NCBI GenBank assembly: GCA_036346405.1
Contig: CM070548.1
Span: 51,676,279 to 51,740,278 of the forward strand
DNA: 64,000 bases
Reading direction: 5' to 3'
DNA from: Phyllostachys edulis
Taxonomy: Eukaryota; Streptophyta; Magnoliopsida; Poales; Poaceae
Below, piece by piece: positions 12,339 through 27,300 of the stretch. Numbering within the stretch: position 1 is the first letter of the stretch; every line of letters begins with the position of its first letter. Below the pieces are notes generated by a model, which saw only the letters and a list, made by a program, of their open reading frames with translations, was not told where the DNA came from and made no database searches. Both the position numbers and the translations under genes were made by a program.

Positions 12339-15300
12339 CTGCAGGTGTTTTAAGAGAGAAGGCACTCTGCATAAGCTAGTTCTGGCTAGCTCGTAAAAAA
12401 AGTTTCTAGTTACTAAAGATCTTGTAGTATTTTGGATGAAGACCTGTTAATTTGGCAGAAAATATATGGCAAAACTCTGTGATATGCATGAATGCAATTG
12501 TGCAATACACTGTTCCTCATACTGTGCTGGCTCAACTTAAACTACGACTTGTGGACAGATGAGTTCTGTGAGAGAACCACTATGGTCTATGGAAGCTTTT
12601 ACCATTTTTTTCTGAAAACCAAGTCAAATAAAAGGGAAGCATGGATTCTAACTATTTTTTTAGTTATATCAATCGTACCATTATCACTATAATAAGGGGT
12701 AAAGACTAAAGACATATTCATGAAATGTTTGTTGGAAATGTGAATATTCTATGAGGTCAGTCAGAAAAAAATAGAGCAGGTTAGAAAAAGCAAAACCTAC
12801 TGGGAAATGCGAGAATATATGCTAAAGTTTGCTTTTTCTAACCTGCTCTATTTCTTTCAATATGAGACTGAAGGTGATTGTAGTCTAAAGTTTGCCTCGA
12901 GGACAACAAATTCAATATCAGAAATGCGAGGGGAATCACTAATCATTTTTGTCAAGAAATGTCTGATCTAGTAACTGTGACTAATGCAATTATATCCTTA
13001 ATAACCCCCAACTGTCCCTCTTCCAACCTGAAAAACACCAAATGAGTGCAATTATGACAACTAAAAATAAAATAAAATCTTAAAGATAGCTTGAGTCTTG
13101 ATGAGTTTGTCATGCGTGACAAATCTAATGTAAGAGGGAGATCAAATTTCGTGTCAAAGGAGACAAAAGAAGATGTCTATGTTAAGTCAGACGGACTATG
13201 ATAAGCATAAAAGGCCAAGATATTACAGTTACAACGATGGTGAATAGTGACGAAAGGAAGGCCGGATTAGTTGGCGCGAAGTACCGAGAGTCCGAGACAC
13301 ACTAAATTATGCTAGGTGAACAAAAACCTAAGAAAACCTCAATTATATTTGGCTTGTCAACCGATTGCTACTGCATGTTTTATTATTTATGTGCAAGCCC
13401 TACTCTAATCTGCTCAATCCCAACAAGAAGATAAAGCTCGGCTAGACAGAGGAAGGAAGGAGCAAACATAGGAAAGAATAATAGAAGAGGGTCAATAAAT
13501 GAGCCCAAACTCTGGGCCCACTTAAGCAGGCTTGCCCTACTTACCTTGCCGATATGGGGATCTACCTTATGCACCTAAGCAAGCTTCATCCCAATGCCAC
13601 CAAGTCATGTGCACTACTCTACTCCTTTTCCAAGGCATAATAAATTACAGGACATGCAACAATACAAGTGGTGCACGACAACTAAAGAGAAAGGAACATG
13701 AAAGTAGGAGTCCCGCGTGTGCACAACTTCTCTTGTGTATTCTCCCACTTACACATATAATAGGGCCAGCTACCCCTTGTTTGACGCACATGTGGTGGGC
13801 TCTACAAACATGTGCATATCTCATGAAGGCCCAACATTTCTTAATTTAAGCATATTTTCATAGTCATCTCTTAGTTTAAATTACATATATAAGAGTCCTA
13901 TTTATTAGTTAGGAAAGTGTGCTTATGATTTGTACCCCTACTACTAGAGAACAAACTCTTTTTTATAATTCAATTAAAGTTTATGGCATTTTTAGAATGT
14001 TGGTTACCATTTCAATATTATGATTTCTTACGAGATGACAACAGGTGCATTGTTGTTGAAAGTTCCCTATCCGTTCGCCATCCGAGTGGCAGGTGGATTG
14101 GTTCTATAAGTTGTGGTCATATGATTTATTGTTTATTGCATGTCACATGCGAAAACATGACTATTTGCTACCCACATTGCACCTACAGTTATCCTTAATT
14201 CAACGAGCGCACAATTCTCACATGACGAAGATTGGGACTCTCAAATGCGCAAGCCGAACTCTAGGCATGCGCATGTCACTCAAGGTAGTGGATCGATGAT
14301 GGCTAGAGTAAGGAAATCTTAGCTCTATTATCATATTAGGAATATGGGAAAAACAGCCGATATATTCTATATTGGACAAAGGACCAATATATAAAGGGAT
14401 TTTTTACTATAAGGCACTAAAACATATAAATAGTCTTGATTTACCATTTTCAACGTACTTCCTTATTTACTTCAGTTTTCTTTCTTTTTAACCCATATAA
14501 ATTGGCAAGTTTACCCCTACAAAAACTTTGTCATCAGACAACACTCTCTAAAGCCCTGGCCCCTGCCTCGTGACACCACTTGCACTCTTCGCTACTCGCG
14601 CCACCACTGCCACCGGTCTTCGAAGTGTCAACCTCACTACTGGTTGTCGACGACGTCAGTCACCACAATGTAGTATGTATGCATAGGTAGACGAACCGAG
14701 AAATCACTTGGCGGTGTCTTCATTGACCGACCAGGCTAGCCTACCTTTGCACGGCGTGAGTGCTTGCTGCAGGAGTCAAACCTTGCCAATCTTGATGCTC
14801 AACGGCCTTCATGACTCGTCACTGTTGCGGTCCACATCCACACTACCTATGGATGCCATGGCCTTATGTGTCACCGCCTCTCCACACTAGCGCCAACTTG
14901 TCCGCCTATCATCCAAGACATGGAAGGAGGTATCACCTGTTGTTTGCCAAGTGTCACATCGGGTGACCATGATTCCTTGCCACTTGAATGCAATATTTGC
15001 ATGTTTAGAAATTGAAAGCAAAGGACAAAAACTTTTGCATATCTTCAATTGGTCAGAGATGTTGATAGGAAATCTCGACAAGTGATTATCGGCGGGTTGG
15101 TGGAGGAAGAAGATGCATAAGGGGTAAACTTGTCAATTTAGGAGGGGAAAATGAAGAAATATAATGCAAGCGGCAAATCCTTACTGTTTACATATTTGGA
15201 GTGACAAGTCAGCAACTCGACAGGGGAAGAAGATATGGAAGGGGTAAACTTGTCAAATCAGGAGGGGTAAAATGGAGAAAAATGGAGGTGAATCAAGAAA

Positions 15301-18300
15301 TACATTGGTACCAGTAAATCCTAACTATTCATATGTTTGGAGTGGCATATGATGGACACGAACTTTCAGAGTGGAAAATCTGAAACAACACTCTTATTGT
15401 GAACAACATCCAATCAAAACTCCCCTAAGGGAATTAATTATATGCCACTCCATTTTTTTGGCCTTCTACGACTTGCCACCACTCCTGATGTAATCAATTT
15501 TGTACCACTTCATACATTGGGTTCTCTACTATTTTCCACTTTTGCAACATTTTAATGTTTTTCGATTGACTCCACGCGTGAAATGATCATCATGCCCCTA
15601 CCTCACCCTTTTTTCGAGAACGCGCAAAAGCATGGTGCGCCATTCCATTAAGTAGAAGCAAACACCAATATAATTATGAAAGCCAGAACAAGAAGAACGA
15701 AAAACAAACTAAGAAACAAAAGGGAAACAAGAAGAAGGACGACAACAAACGAAAACAAAAACCAGAAACTAAAGCCGGAGCAAGAGCAACTCGTGAAGGC
15801 TAAAGGGACTACTCTCGACTAGGTAGCGCCTCCATGAAGCGTGCTGCCTCCATGCCCCAGTGGGCGAACTCATCGATGATGCGCTGCAGCAGAATGAGAA
15901 AAGGAGGGTGTCTCTTCGTGAACAATCTGCAATTGCACTCCTTCCTAATCATCCAAGCTACCAAAATGATGCAAGAATCGAACAACCGCTTATGTTTTCT
16001 TCTGAGTTGGCCGCACATGAGTAACCAGTAGTCTTCGACGTCAGCATGGCCGACCGGGACGAATCGGTTGAGCCCAACTCGCGAAAGGAATTGGCTCTAA
16101 ATCTGTGCAGTGACCGCACAGCCAAGAAGGAGATGATCTATTGTTTCCAGAGAATGAAGACAGAAGACGCAAACACCCTGATTCTGGAGACCGTGTTGTT
16201 ACAACCGATCTGCTGTCTAGCATCGATAGCGTATAGCGGGCCACATGAAAATTTTGCACCTCAAGGGAGCCCAAGCCTTCTAGAGAGCATCCATGTCGTT
16301 GAAGTGCAAAGATCCAATGAAGAAAGCATGTACGCCGAGCGCGAAGTGTAGAGTCCCGAAGACTCCCAACGCCAGCAGACGGTGTCATGTTGGCCGGCCA
16401 CTATGCAAACATTCTGTATTCTATCCCAAAGTTCCAGATACTCCGTAAGGACCTTCATGTCTAGGCGACTTGTAATATCTGTCACCCAAGTTCCATTACA
16501 TAATCCTTCCGCTACCATTCTTCTCTTCTGGATTGCAATCGGAACTGAATTGAGCAAAGAAGGCGCTAAAGACGGAATGCTCCGACCATCCATCCACCTA
16601 TCTGTCTAGAAGAAAGAGCCTTCGCCATTCCCCAGCTTAACCGAGATTGAACTCTGAAAAAGTTCAACTTCACGCTCCGTCCGGCTAGTGAAACAGGCAA
16701 GGCTGTGGCAAGGCCTGGACTCCCAAGTCCGCTGGAGGCCTGGAGCCAAAGCCACCAAATGCGCAACACACTACGTAAAACACTCATATTATGAATGCCA
16801 AGACCCCCCACACTCCAGCGGTCTACAGACAAAGGACCATGCGACCATGCAGCTCCCACTCGATACCGACTCCGAACCTTTCCAAAGGAAAGCTCGACGA
16901 TGTTTATCAATTTGCTTGAGAACCCAAGCCGGTGGATTTAGCGCCATGAGATGATAAATGGGCATCGTTGTCAGCATGCTCTTGATCAAAACAAGCCAAA
17001 CACCTTGCGACAATAGTACTACTTTCCAACTCACGAGCCGACTGACAACATTGTCCAGCAGCGGTTGGAAGTCACCCTTTCGGGGTTTCCTTAGAGAGAG
17101 GGGGAGTCCTAAATACTTGCAAGGAAAATCTTCCCGTGAGCATTGAAGTTCATCAGCGATTAGTTGAAGGTGCTGTTGTGAACCCTAAATCGGTGATACA
17201 GAGCTTTTGGCAAGAATGGAATGAAGACCCGAAGCCTCTCTAAAAACCCAAAGGATGACTTTGATTGCATGTAGGTCGGCAACATCCGGGATGAGAAACA
17301 ATGCAACATCATTAGCACAAAGGGACAGTCGGTAAGGTATTCCTCGAGGACCCCCCACCGGTGCAAGTAGGGAGCAGTTTTCTACTTGATGGAGGATATT
17401 GTTGAGGATGTCCATTGCAAGGACGAATAACATCGGTGACAACGGATCGTCTTGACGGAGCCCACGACCATGCCAAATGACCTGACCCGGCTGTCCATTG
17501 AGTACTCTAGTAGACGACGTAGATAGTAGGATTACCAGCTATTATATTATGAAAATATTTATCATGAAAAATCTAATGATATTATTCTCTCATGACCAAT
17601 CTAAATAGTTTTTTTATATATTATTAGTTAAAGTTAGAGAAGTTTGACTTCACGTTTTCTAAAACGTCATACATTTATGAACGAAGAGAGTAATATATAT
17701 TATACCAGTATAGGGCTCTTCCCTACTGTTCCCATAAAAAAGTTTATGCCTCTTCAACCAGATCTCGGCATATCATAAACCCACTTTTACACACGTATGA
17801 GCCCTTATCTACAACCTTCAAATGAGCCCATCTTAGATGGTTTACATGGCTTCTAAATTACAAAGTAAGAATTTCCGTTGTGTGGGTTCCCTAATTATAT
17901 TACACACGTTATTTATTCTAATCAAAATAAAGATAGGTACAACACGTTTTTGCTTGAAAAGAATTTGCATCAAATCCTCAATGATGCATGCGTTTGTTCA
18001 AAAATTGAATATAAGCTTATAGTTTAACAAGGACTTCTGTTAAATTTTCTAGAGGGGCTATACTGCCAATTACGTAGCACTACTGTTGGGCTTCTAGAAT
18101 AAGCGAAGCTCGTCAAAACAAGCATACTATTTGCATTATGCTGCCTAACTTTTAACAGTGCTAATACAAGGATTATCGTAAGTGAATAGTAGAAGTGTAA
18201 AACTAAATACTAGCTTTCTTCATTGCAGGCATATCATAAAAATAAGCAGATAAAATAGGTACCTCTCCAAAAGCATTGTTGTATCTCTTCAGTCGTTAAA

Positions 18301-21300
18301 CCTGTATTAAAAAACATGTGATACTTAGTGCTTGGTTAACAAAAATTGTCCTACACAGTTTGCCATTTAAAGCACAATAAAGTCCTATACTCCTATGCCA
18401 ACAAGGGTTTCAAAAACTGCTTAACGGAAAATGTCCCAGTCCATGGCTGCAACATTTTCTAGCCTGTTCCAAGAATCCCAGTGGTATTCCATTTCAAACT
18501 GAGTAGTTTGAGACTTTGGGCTACTGAATTCAAAATTCCAATTTGAATATGAAATCAGGAACAGACCAATTTGAACCGGTTTCAGACAGAAATTCAATTG
18601 ACTCCCACTAGGTTATTGTTGTATTTTATTCTCCATTTTTTTTAAAAAAAAGAATTATTGGTTACACTCTATATGGTGTAATGTTACGAAATTTGATATC
18701 CGGTAGTAAGGAACAAATTTTATGCAATTTGATTGTACAAAATCCAAACTTGTGATTGTCATATGTAGGAGCAATACCTCTAAATATTGTAGGAATTGAG
18801 GTTCCAAAGTAAACTGTTCGTCTTGGGAGGTTCCATATCCAACTTCGTGGAACATCAATTGGATTTTGGCTTGAGTAGTGGTCAGCAAATACCTATGTCA
18901 CAACATTTGTACCACATATAAATCTGATGGACCAAAATCTTTACTTTCTATTAGTGGCCACAGTAAGAATTTACGAAAATTAGTGTTCACCTCATTAACT
19001 TGAAAATATGTCCCATTAAGTGGGAAGCTTCCTCTCATAGCTGTCCGGCATGGTATCTGCTTGAATTTGATCAAACAACAATTTTTTTTTGTTTATGAAT
19101 CTATATAATTTACCTCGTAGATATTTATAGAACTTATAGGAAACTTGCCAGAATTGTTCCTCTGACTTTCTGAGAGTGCATTTCTCGTATACTGTTGCAA
19201 CTAAAGCATGTTGAACTTTCACATAGTTTACCGGTTTCCTGAGAGTTGCAGAATGTCTTTGGTGCGTCAGTTGATTGAGCTGTTTCGCCTGTTCAATTTT
19301 TCAACATCAGTAACCTGTACAAGAATAAAGTATCAAGCACATGATCTTGCCTGAGGTCCATATAGAAAGAAGATATGGGCATGGATCATCTGGCTGTCTT
19401 AGGTCGAACTGCACAGATATAAGCAAACCCTAAATTTAGTACATAATTGATTAATATAGAAATAGTGTGTAGTTGATATCTGGTAGGAACTTACTCCTTC
19501 CAGAAGAGGGTGCGAGTCTGACAGTTCATAGCTGCAAACAGATGAAATTAAACAAGTCAAAAAGATAACCAGCAGGTAATATATACATGTAGATATATGA
19601 GTCTACTTCCTCCGTGATACAGATGTCACAAAGAAACACTGAAGGGAGCTTTAGTTATTCTCAATTGCATTAATTTTGTCAAGGACAATTACACTTGGTG
19701 TTCCGTCCTCAGGCGACTGACATTCTTGAGCTTGGCAGTTGGAATAGAAGCAGCTTCAGGAGTTATGGCAACCAAGGCCTTTGACATGTCAGCATCTTCA
19801 ATCTCAATATTATTTGCTTGCATATAACTCTTCAAGTTTTGTGTAAACTCCTCAATATTAAGATTGATGGTAGGAATTTCATCAGGGTCTTCACTAAAAA
19901 GATCCTCTATTGCACCCTCTTTTGTCTCTTCACTTTGTGGTTCAGGTTCTGGGGTTGATGGTTCCTCAATGATTGGCTGATGGTTACCAAAAACATGTCC
20001 ATGATGGTTTGCACTCCACTCAAGTTGACCCACAGGCCTTGAATCTATGTATGCTTGATGGCAGCTCGATGAAGCATTTGAAGCTTCTGTTGCAACCAAA
20101 CTCTTCTCCTCAGGTCCAGGAAGAGCAAGCCTTGCACTGTATTAACACATTGTTATCATAAGATTAAGTTTGCATCCCACGAAATTTCAAAATTCACAAA
20201 AAAAACACTGCTTTGACTTCTCCAAGTAGTAGAATTGGTAAGTTCACAGCAGAGAAAATGCAAAAGTATGAAATTTTAATTCAAAGTAGTCCATTAACTT
20301 TAAACAAAGCTCAAATTGGAGTAAATTGACACTTGCTGCAACAGTGAAATTAGTTTTTGTGCTCAAAACTATTAGATGTGCATATAGCTTAGGGTGTTCT
20401 TTGCATATTGACCTACCTTGTACATGATATATTGGCCTTTTAGCCCATTGGAATAGATCAAGTCTCATTCCAACATGGTATCAGAGCTAGGGTTAGGGTT
20501 ACCCACTTGACCGCCTCCGCCTCCGCCGCCGCCATACCCGCACCAAGCTCCTCTCGACGCGCCCTGCTCTGCTTGCTCTTCTATGCTTGCTCTGCTCTGA
20601 TCCGCCGCCGATACGGCCGACGTCGCCGGAGTAGTGAGCCCTCGCCGCCAGATCCAGGCTCCGCCGCCGATCTGTGGCCCTCGCCGCCAGATCCGGGCCC
20701 CCTGTCGCCAGATTTGAAGCCTCGAGAGCCACCGCCCTCGTGTGAGTTGCCTCTCGCCGCCACTCCTCATGTGCGCCGCCGGAGCTCTCATCGGCCGCCA
20801 TGCCCTAGTGCCCCAGCTCTGCCGCCGCTCCAACCGGCCCCTGCCTCGCGCCTGACGTGCCTCCCTGCTCTCAGCCCAATGCGACTCCTCTGTCTTGCGC
20901 CAGGTTCCGCCGAGGAGGCTTCAGTCGCCACCGCAGCGGCCCCGGCCAGCTTCGGCTGCCCTACCTGCTCCGGATCCGGCCACTCTAGCTCCAGATCCCA
21001 ACATCTGGGCCACCCTGACCTCGATCCATTCAGAGCCACCCTCTCGATCGCTCTGTCTTTGCCGATGGCCTCGCACGGCTCGCCTTCGCCATCCCGCCAC
21101 AGATCTCGTGGCTGCCGGTGTCGCACCTTTCGGTGCCGCTGGTAGCATACCTACAGGTCATGCGCCCGCCACCCTTGTTCCTAGCTAGCGCCATGCCGTC
21201 GCCTCGCTCAAAGCCGCCACCCTAGTCTAGGCAGCTGCCTTGCTCCTACCTTAGGCGCGCCCCCTTTGATCTGGGGCGTCGCCACCGCTACTACCCTTGC

Positions 21301-24300
21301 CTCGAGCATTGCTGCGCTCTCGCCTTGGACCGTCGCCCTATCTCGAAGCCAGCTGCTGACCTCGAGGCGGCCGCCGCCCCTGCCTCGGGCTCTACTGGCT
21401 CTTGCTTCTCAGCAGTCCTCGCCTCTACCACCTACCTCATTTGGTATCTTGTCTCCATGGATCTTGGACTCTGGTGCTTCCTTTCACATAACACCAGATT
21501 CTACTCGCCACAGTTCTGTGAGTTCCACAACTTTTCCTTCCACTGTTCAGACAGCAGATGGTGCTTCTCTTCGCGTTGCAGGCTAAGCCATCCTTTCCAC
21601 TCTTCCTTTCATGTTCCTGTCGTCTCTCATGTTTCCCAGCTTACTATGCAGCTTATGTCGGCCAGTCAGATCACCAATCACGACTGTCGTGTTATTCTTG
21701 ACTCCGACTCTTGCTGTGTGCAGGACCGCCACATAGGGACTTCACTTGGTGCTAGCCCTTAGCGCCGTGATTTGTAGCGTCTTTGAGAGCTCAACTGGCT
21801 ACACCTTCCTTCCCCTATCTCTACCTGCCAGTCAGTCACTACCAAGGATAGAAATCCCAAAACTGGAGGAAAAACCGGTCGACCGCCTGGAGGAAAAACC
21901 GGTCGACGACCAGTAACAGTAACCGAACGGTTACCGAAAAAAATCGATTGAAATTTGAAAACTGAAATTTGAATTGGGAATTTTAAAAACCGGTTACCAG
22001 GCTAACGCCCAAAAACCGCTTCAAAAACTGGAAAAACCGGAACCAAAAACCGGAACGGTTGAAATTCGAAAACTGAAATTTCAATTGGGACTTGGGAGTA
22101 CAATAATTCAAGCATATTTAGCTCATACAATACGTAATCTAGCACAAAAAAGGCCTAAACCAACCTAGGAAATGCATTATGCAGTCATAAATTTAAATTT
22201 AAATTTGAAAATGTCTGGCATGTTTTTTTCTCCCGGACCTCCCAGTACCCACCGGTTTTTCCAGTAACCGGCGGTTACCGGCCGGTAAGCACCAGTTTTT
22301 TTCCTCGGTCACTACACCTACCTCTGTTTTTGCTGCGTCCTCTACTGCTTCCTTTGCTCAGTGGCACCATCGTTTGGGTCATCTCTGTGGATCGCGATTG
22401 TCATCTTTAGTAGGTCATGGTCTTCTTGGTTCTGTTTCTGATGACACATCTTTACCTTGTATGGGTTGCAAGCTTGGCAAGCAGCTGCAGCTCCCCTATC
22501 CCTCTAGTGATTCTATCTCGGCTCGTCCTTTTGATCTTGTTCACTTCGACGTTTAGGGTTCGGCTCCCTTCATTTCGAAAGGGGGTCATCGATACTATGT
22601 GAGTTTTATTGATGATTTTTTTTGTCATACTTGGATCTACTTCATATCCTCTCGCAGTCAAGTTCTCTCTATTTACCAGAAGTTTGCCACCATGGTTCGC
22701 ACTCAGTTTGATTCGGCCATTTGTGCTTTTCGTGCTGATTCTGCTGGCGAGTACCTATCTTCTGCTTTGCGTTGCTTTCTCACTGAGCAGGGTACCCTTC
22801 CCCAGTACTCTTGTCCTGGTGATCACACTCAGAATGGTGTCTCTGAGCATAAGCATTGTCACTTGCTTGAGACAGCTCGCACTCTCATGGTTACCTCTTC
22901 TGTTCCACCTCACTTCTGGGTTGAGGCTGTCTCCACTGTTGCTTTCCTCATCAACATGCAGCATTCCACTTCTCTTCAGGGTTCTACTCCTGTTGAGCGT
23001 CTCTACGGTCAAGCTCCCAAGTACAGTCACATTCGTTGTTTCGGCTGTGTCTGCTTCGTCCTTCTTCCACCTCGTGAGCGCACCAAGCTGACTGCTCAGT
23101 CAGTTGAGTATGTTTTTCTTGGCTACAGTCTTGAGCATGAGGGTTATCGCTGCTACGACCATGTTGCTCGCCGGATGAGGATCTTTCGGAACGTCACCTT
23201 TGATGAGTCCCAGCCTTATTACCCCTGTCCCTCTACTGTCAGCTTAGATTGTCATGTTGAGTCAATCTCCTTTCTGATTTTTCTTGACACTCAGATTTCC
23301 ACTCATGTTTCATTTCCGCCTCCACCTTCTTCGCTTCCCTCCCCTCCGGCTCCACCTGTTCCCTCTCCTCCAGAGGTTCCTTCTAGCCCTTTTGTTGAGA
23401 TTCCACCCTTTCCCCTGCACTACTCTTACCGTCCATGGCCTACTTCTCCAGTTGAGCCTTTGTCTTTGCTAGGCCCTGTTCCTAGTTCTTCTCTGGGTCC
23501 TGCTCCACATTCTCCTCCCAGATACGATTTTTGTGATCGTCACACTGTCAGGCCTGCTGATCGCTACGGCTTCACAAGCACCTACAACCTACCATGAGGC
23601 TGCTGCTCACCCTGAGTGGCAGCTCGCGATGTCTCAGGAGATTGCTGCTTTGGAACGTACTAGCACTTGGGATCTTGTGCCCTTACCTGCGCGTGTTACT
23701 CCTATCACGTGCAAGTGGGTGTACAAGATCAAGACCCACTCGGATGGTTCCCTTAAGCGCTACAAGGCTCGTCTTGTGACTCATAGTTTTCAGCAAGAAC
23801 ATGGTCGTGACTACGATATGACTTTCGTTCATGTCGCTCACATGACCACTGTTCGCTGTCCTTGCTGTGGCCTCTGTTCAATAGTGACCCATCTCTCAGT
23901 TGGATGTTAAGAATGTCGTTCTCAATAGTGAGCTACGTGAGGAGGTCTACATGCAGCCGCCCCCTAGGTATTCTGTTCCTGATGGTATGGTTTGTCACCT
24001 TTGTCACTCTCTATGGGCTCAAACAAGTCTCTCGTGCTTGGTTTGACCGCTTCTCTGTTGTCACTGCTGCCGGCTTCTCCACCGGTAATCATGACCATGC
24101 CCTCTTTGTAGACCTCTCCTCGGGGTGGGACACTTCTTCTATATGTAGATGATATGATCATTACTAGAGATGGCTCTCAGTACATTGCTTTTGTGAAGGA
24201 GCATCCTAGTGAGCAGTTCTTTGGGTCCTCTTCATTACTTCCTTGGGATTGAGATCACTTCTACGTCCGAGGGTTACTACCTCTCCTAGGAAAAGTACAT

Positions 24301-27300
24301 TCAAGATATCCTTACTCGCGCTTGTCTCACTGATATGGAGCTTGGTGTTCACCTTCGGCCTACTGATGGTGAGCCTCTTGAGGACCCCACTCGCTACTAC
24401 CATTTTGTCAGGAGCCTTGTCTACCTTGGGATCACTCGACCTAACATTTCTCACCCAGTTCACATCCTGAGTCAGTTCATCTTTACTCCCACTCAGCTCC
24501 ACTACAGTCACCTTTTTCGTGTCCTGCTATATCTTTGCGGGGCCATCACTCGTCGCCTTTTCTTTCCTCGCTCCAATACTCTGATGCGACCTAGGCTAGC
24601 AATCATTCTGATCGCCGGTCTCTTTTCGCCTAATGCATTTTTCTTAGTTCCTCTCTGATTACCTGGAAGACCAAGAAGCTGACTGTCGTTTCTCGTTCGA
24701 GTGTTGAGACCGAGTTGAGAGCCATGGCATGTTGACAGCTGAGATCACCTGGCTTCAGTGGCTACTAGAGGATTTCAGTGTTTCAGTTCCTTCACCGACT
24801 CGTCTCTTATCAGACAGTACTGGTGCGATCAGCATTGCTCGAGATCCAATGAAGCATGAGCTCACCAAGCACATTGGAGTAGATGCATGTACGTGAGATC
24901 ACAGGTGCAAGACCAAGTTATTGCTCTTCAGTTTATGCCTTTGGAGCTTCAGTTAGTAGATTTTCTCACCAAGGCACAAACTAGAGTTCAACATAGTTTC
25001 TACCTCTCCAAACTAAGTGTTGTTGATCCACCATAAGTTTGAGGCAGGGTATTAGATATGTATATAGCTTAAGGTGTTCTATGCATATTGACCTACCCTG
25101 TATATGATATATTGATCTTTTGGTCTATTAGAATAGATCAAGTCTCGTTCCAACAAGAACATAATCAGGACATATATAGTCAGCTAAGATTGCCCATATT
25201 CCTATTCATAGTCTATAACTGTGGTTTGATAACCACAAATTATGAATACATTGCAATAGATAATGAATAGTATCCTACGTATATATCATCCAAGGTCTCA
25301 GACAACATAATGCAGCCCGTGAATAGATGAAGTAACCAGTATACCATTCATTTTAAGAAATTACCTTGCAAATGCACTAGCGAAGTGCTTACATTCAGCT
25401 CTCATTGGACATGAATTGCAATTAGGCTTACGTTTTGTGCAAAAAACCTAAGAAGAAAGCAAAACAGTCCATTAGTTCACAGTAAAGCAAAACAGTCCAT
25501 TAGTTCACAGTAAATCAGGCTCTTGTTGGATCATTAGATCTTCTGTTTCGTGCTTGTCACCTTTCCAAAAGTTATCATTTGGTAGTGAAGCTCGTACCTG
25601 CGTATTGAGAGATGTCACTAAATGTTGCCAGCCAAGAGTATTTGTTTTCTGAAGTATTGATTGAATAACTTACAATGTCAGTTGATCAAGCTTGCATAGT
25701 CGAGGCCAAAGATATTTCTGTATGTGTTCTAGCATGGGATACCTTCAATGGTAGAAGATCAGACTTATATGTCAGATACATGCCTTGATATACGCACTCT
25801 ATGATCAGGGGCGGATCCACTTCAGTTCATGGGTGTTCAGCTGAACACCCAAAAATTATGTATATTTAGGGTATTATACGTATATATACCAAAAAACATG
25901 TTAAATCAACCGTAACTTCGTTGCCTCGCACACCACAGCACGCTCGATTCTCTACGACGCTCGCGCCTCGCCTCGCGTCAGCCCAAGCCCACGGGCCAGC
26001 CACAGCACGCTCGTCTCTCAGTCGTTGCTCGCGAGGCGTGAGCCCAATGCCCGAATGGCCCAAATGCGAAATGCGAAATGCCCCGATCATTCAATCAATC
26101 GCCAATATCCCAGGACTCCAGGAGGCATTGTGCTCCCAACTCCAATCTCCCATTCTCCCAACCCTAAATGGCTCATCCTCGTGCAAGTGAGCACTGGGCG
26201 GCAGCAGTGGCGTGGCGGCGGCGGCGGCGGCGGTGGCTTGTGGGACTACTGGGACTCCGGGGCTAGGGAGGACCGAGCGAGGCAGCGGCGAGGACCGAGC
26301 CGAGGGCAGGCGGAGGCGAGCTGTGGTGCCGGCCATGGCAAGGGCGGCAGGGCGTTGGCCGGGACGGAGCGGAGGCCGAGGACCGCAAGCGGAGGCGGGG
26401 AGGAGGCGGGCGCCACGACTGCGACCATCTTTGTGCCGTCTTGGCGGCGGCTTCTTTCGATTCCCGCCGTGACGTTCGCCACCTACTCCGTCGCTCCGAG
26501 TAAGCAAGTCTCGACTCCGTCGCTGTGACGCCTTGCGTCATTTGCGAGGCTGCGCCTCGACCCTCGGCGCTGCTTTAAGCGATGGGCAATGACCCTTTTT
26601 GCTTTGCATCGAATTGCACTTGCAGGTTGTTGTAGTTGTAGGCTTGTAGAATGTAGATAGAGTTGTAGTCTTTGTGAACTTTAGAATTTGTGATTTGTGG
26701 AATACAAGAAAGAAACTGTTCTTGCTTTGCTAACTTAGCTCATCCTGTGATTTAATTTGTAGTGTGGACTTGTGGTTACTTTGTGAGCCACAAAGCCAGT
26801 CAGCCAGAGCCAAGCAGTCAAGCAGAGGGTATCAGGGCAGAGGCAGCCATAGCGAGAGCCAGGTAATTCCCAATTCCCAATTTGGCAGTGAGCATGTGAA
26901 TGAATTAAAGTGAATTATGTATTTGTGTTATTGTCATATTGTGGTCCTGAATCTTCAATCTTGTATTATTTTGTAATTTATTTGAAATATTTGAGAATTG
27001 AGATGTTATCTCCGGTACAAACAATTAGTACTTTCATTATTAATATTTTGGTCTGTGGACTTTTTGTTCTATATTGATCAATATATTTGTAACTTCGAAC
27101 ACCCATCCTGAAAATCCTGGATCCGCCACTGTCTATGATCAAGCCAACTCAAGGGAATAAAAATACATACAGTTCCAGTAGGTGCAGTTGAAGAGACTCT
27201 GGCAGGGATTGAAGAGGCACCCAGCCAAGCCTCACACATATCCGACCAACATTTGTGTCCACCTAAGGAATTAACATACCGAGCTTTTGAATAAAAGTTT

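Larger units (their letters stand above)
20370..25155 (+). mobile_element. Copia retrotransposon in demethylase intron 9
   Basis: A 4.8-kb element opposite in orientation to the gene. The LTRs are short (20370-20475 and 25051-25155), starting TATTAGAT and ending CCAACA. The left LTR is followed by the primer-binding site TGGTATCAGAGCT; the right one is preceded by a purine-rich GAGGCAGGG. Flanks AAAAC (20365-20369) and AGAAC (25156-25160) look like a 5-bp target duplication with one mismatch. Between the LTRs lie protease, integrase, RT and RNase H remnants, but no gag was recognised. A hAT MITE is nested inside. Confidence 0.9.

Noticed and set aside
17521..18262. First impression that the demethylase C-terminus was deleted by the LINE
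   Set aside because: The missing exon was found intact at 12211-12338 with matching phase and acceptor.
20507..21145. 212-residue proline/arginine-rich ORF
   Set aside because: It lies in the GC-rich part of the Copia element, with overlapping ORFs on the other strand and no family match.
26025..26541. Overlapping ORFs on both strands in intron 6
   Set aside because: They are GC-rich filler of the hAT element, with no transposase or other domain.
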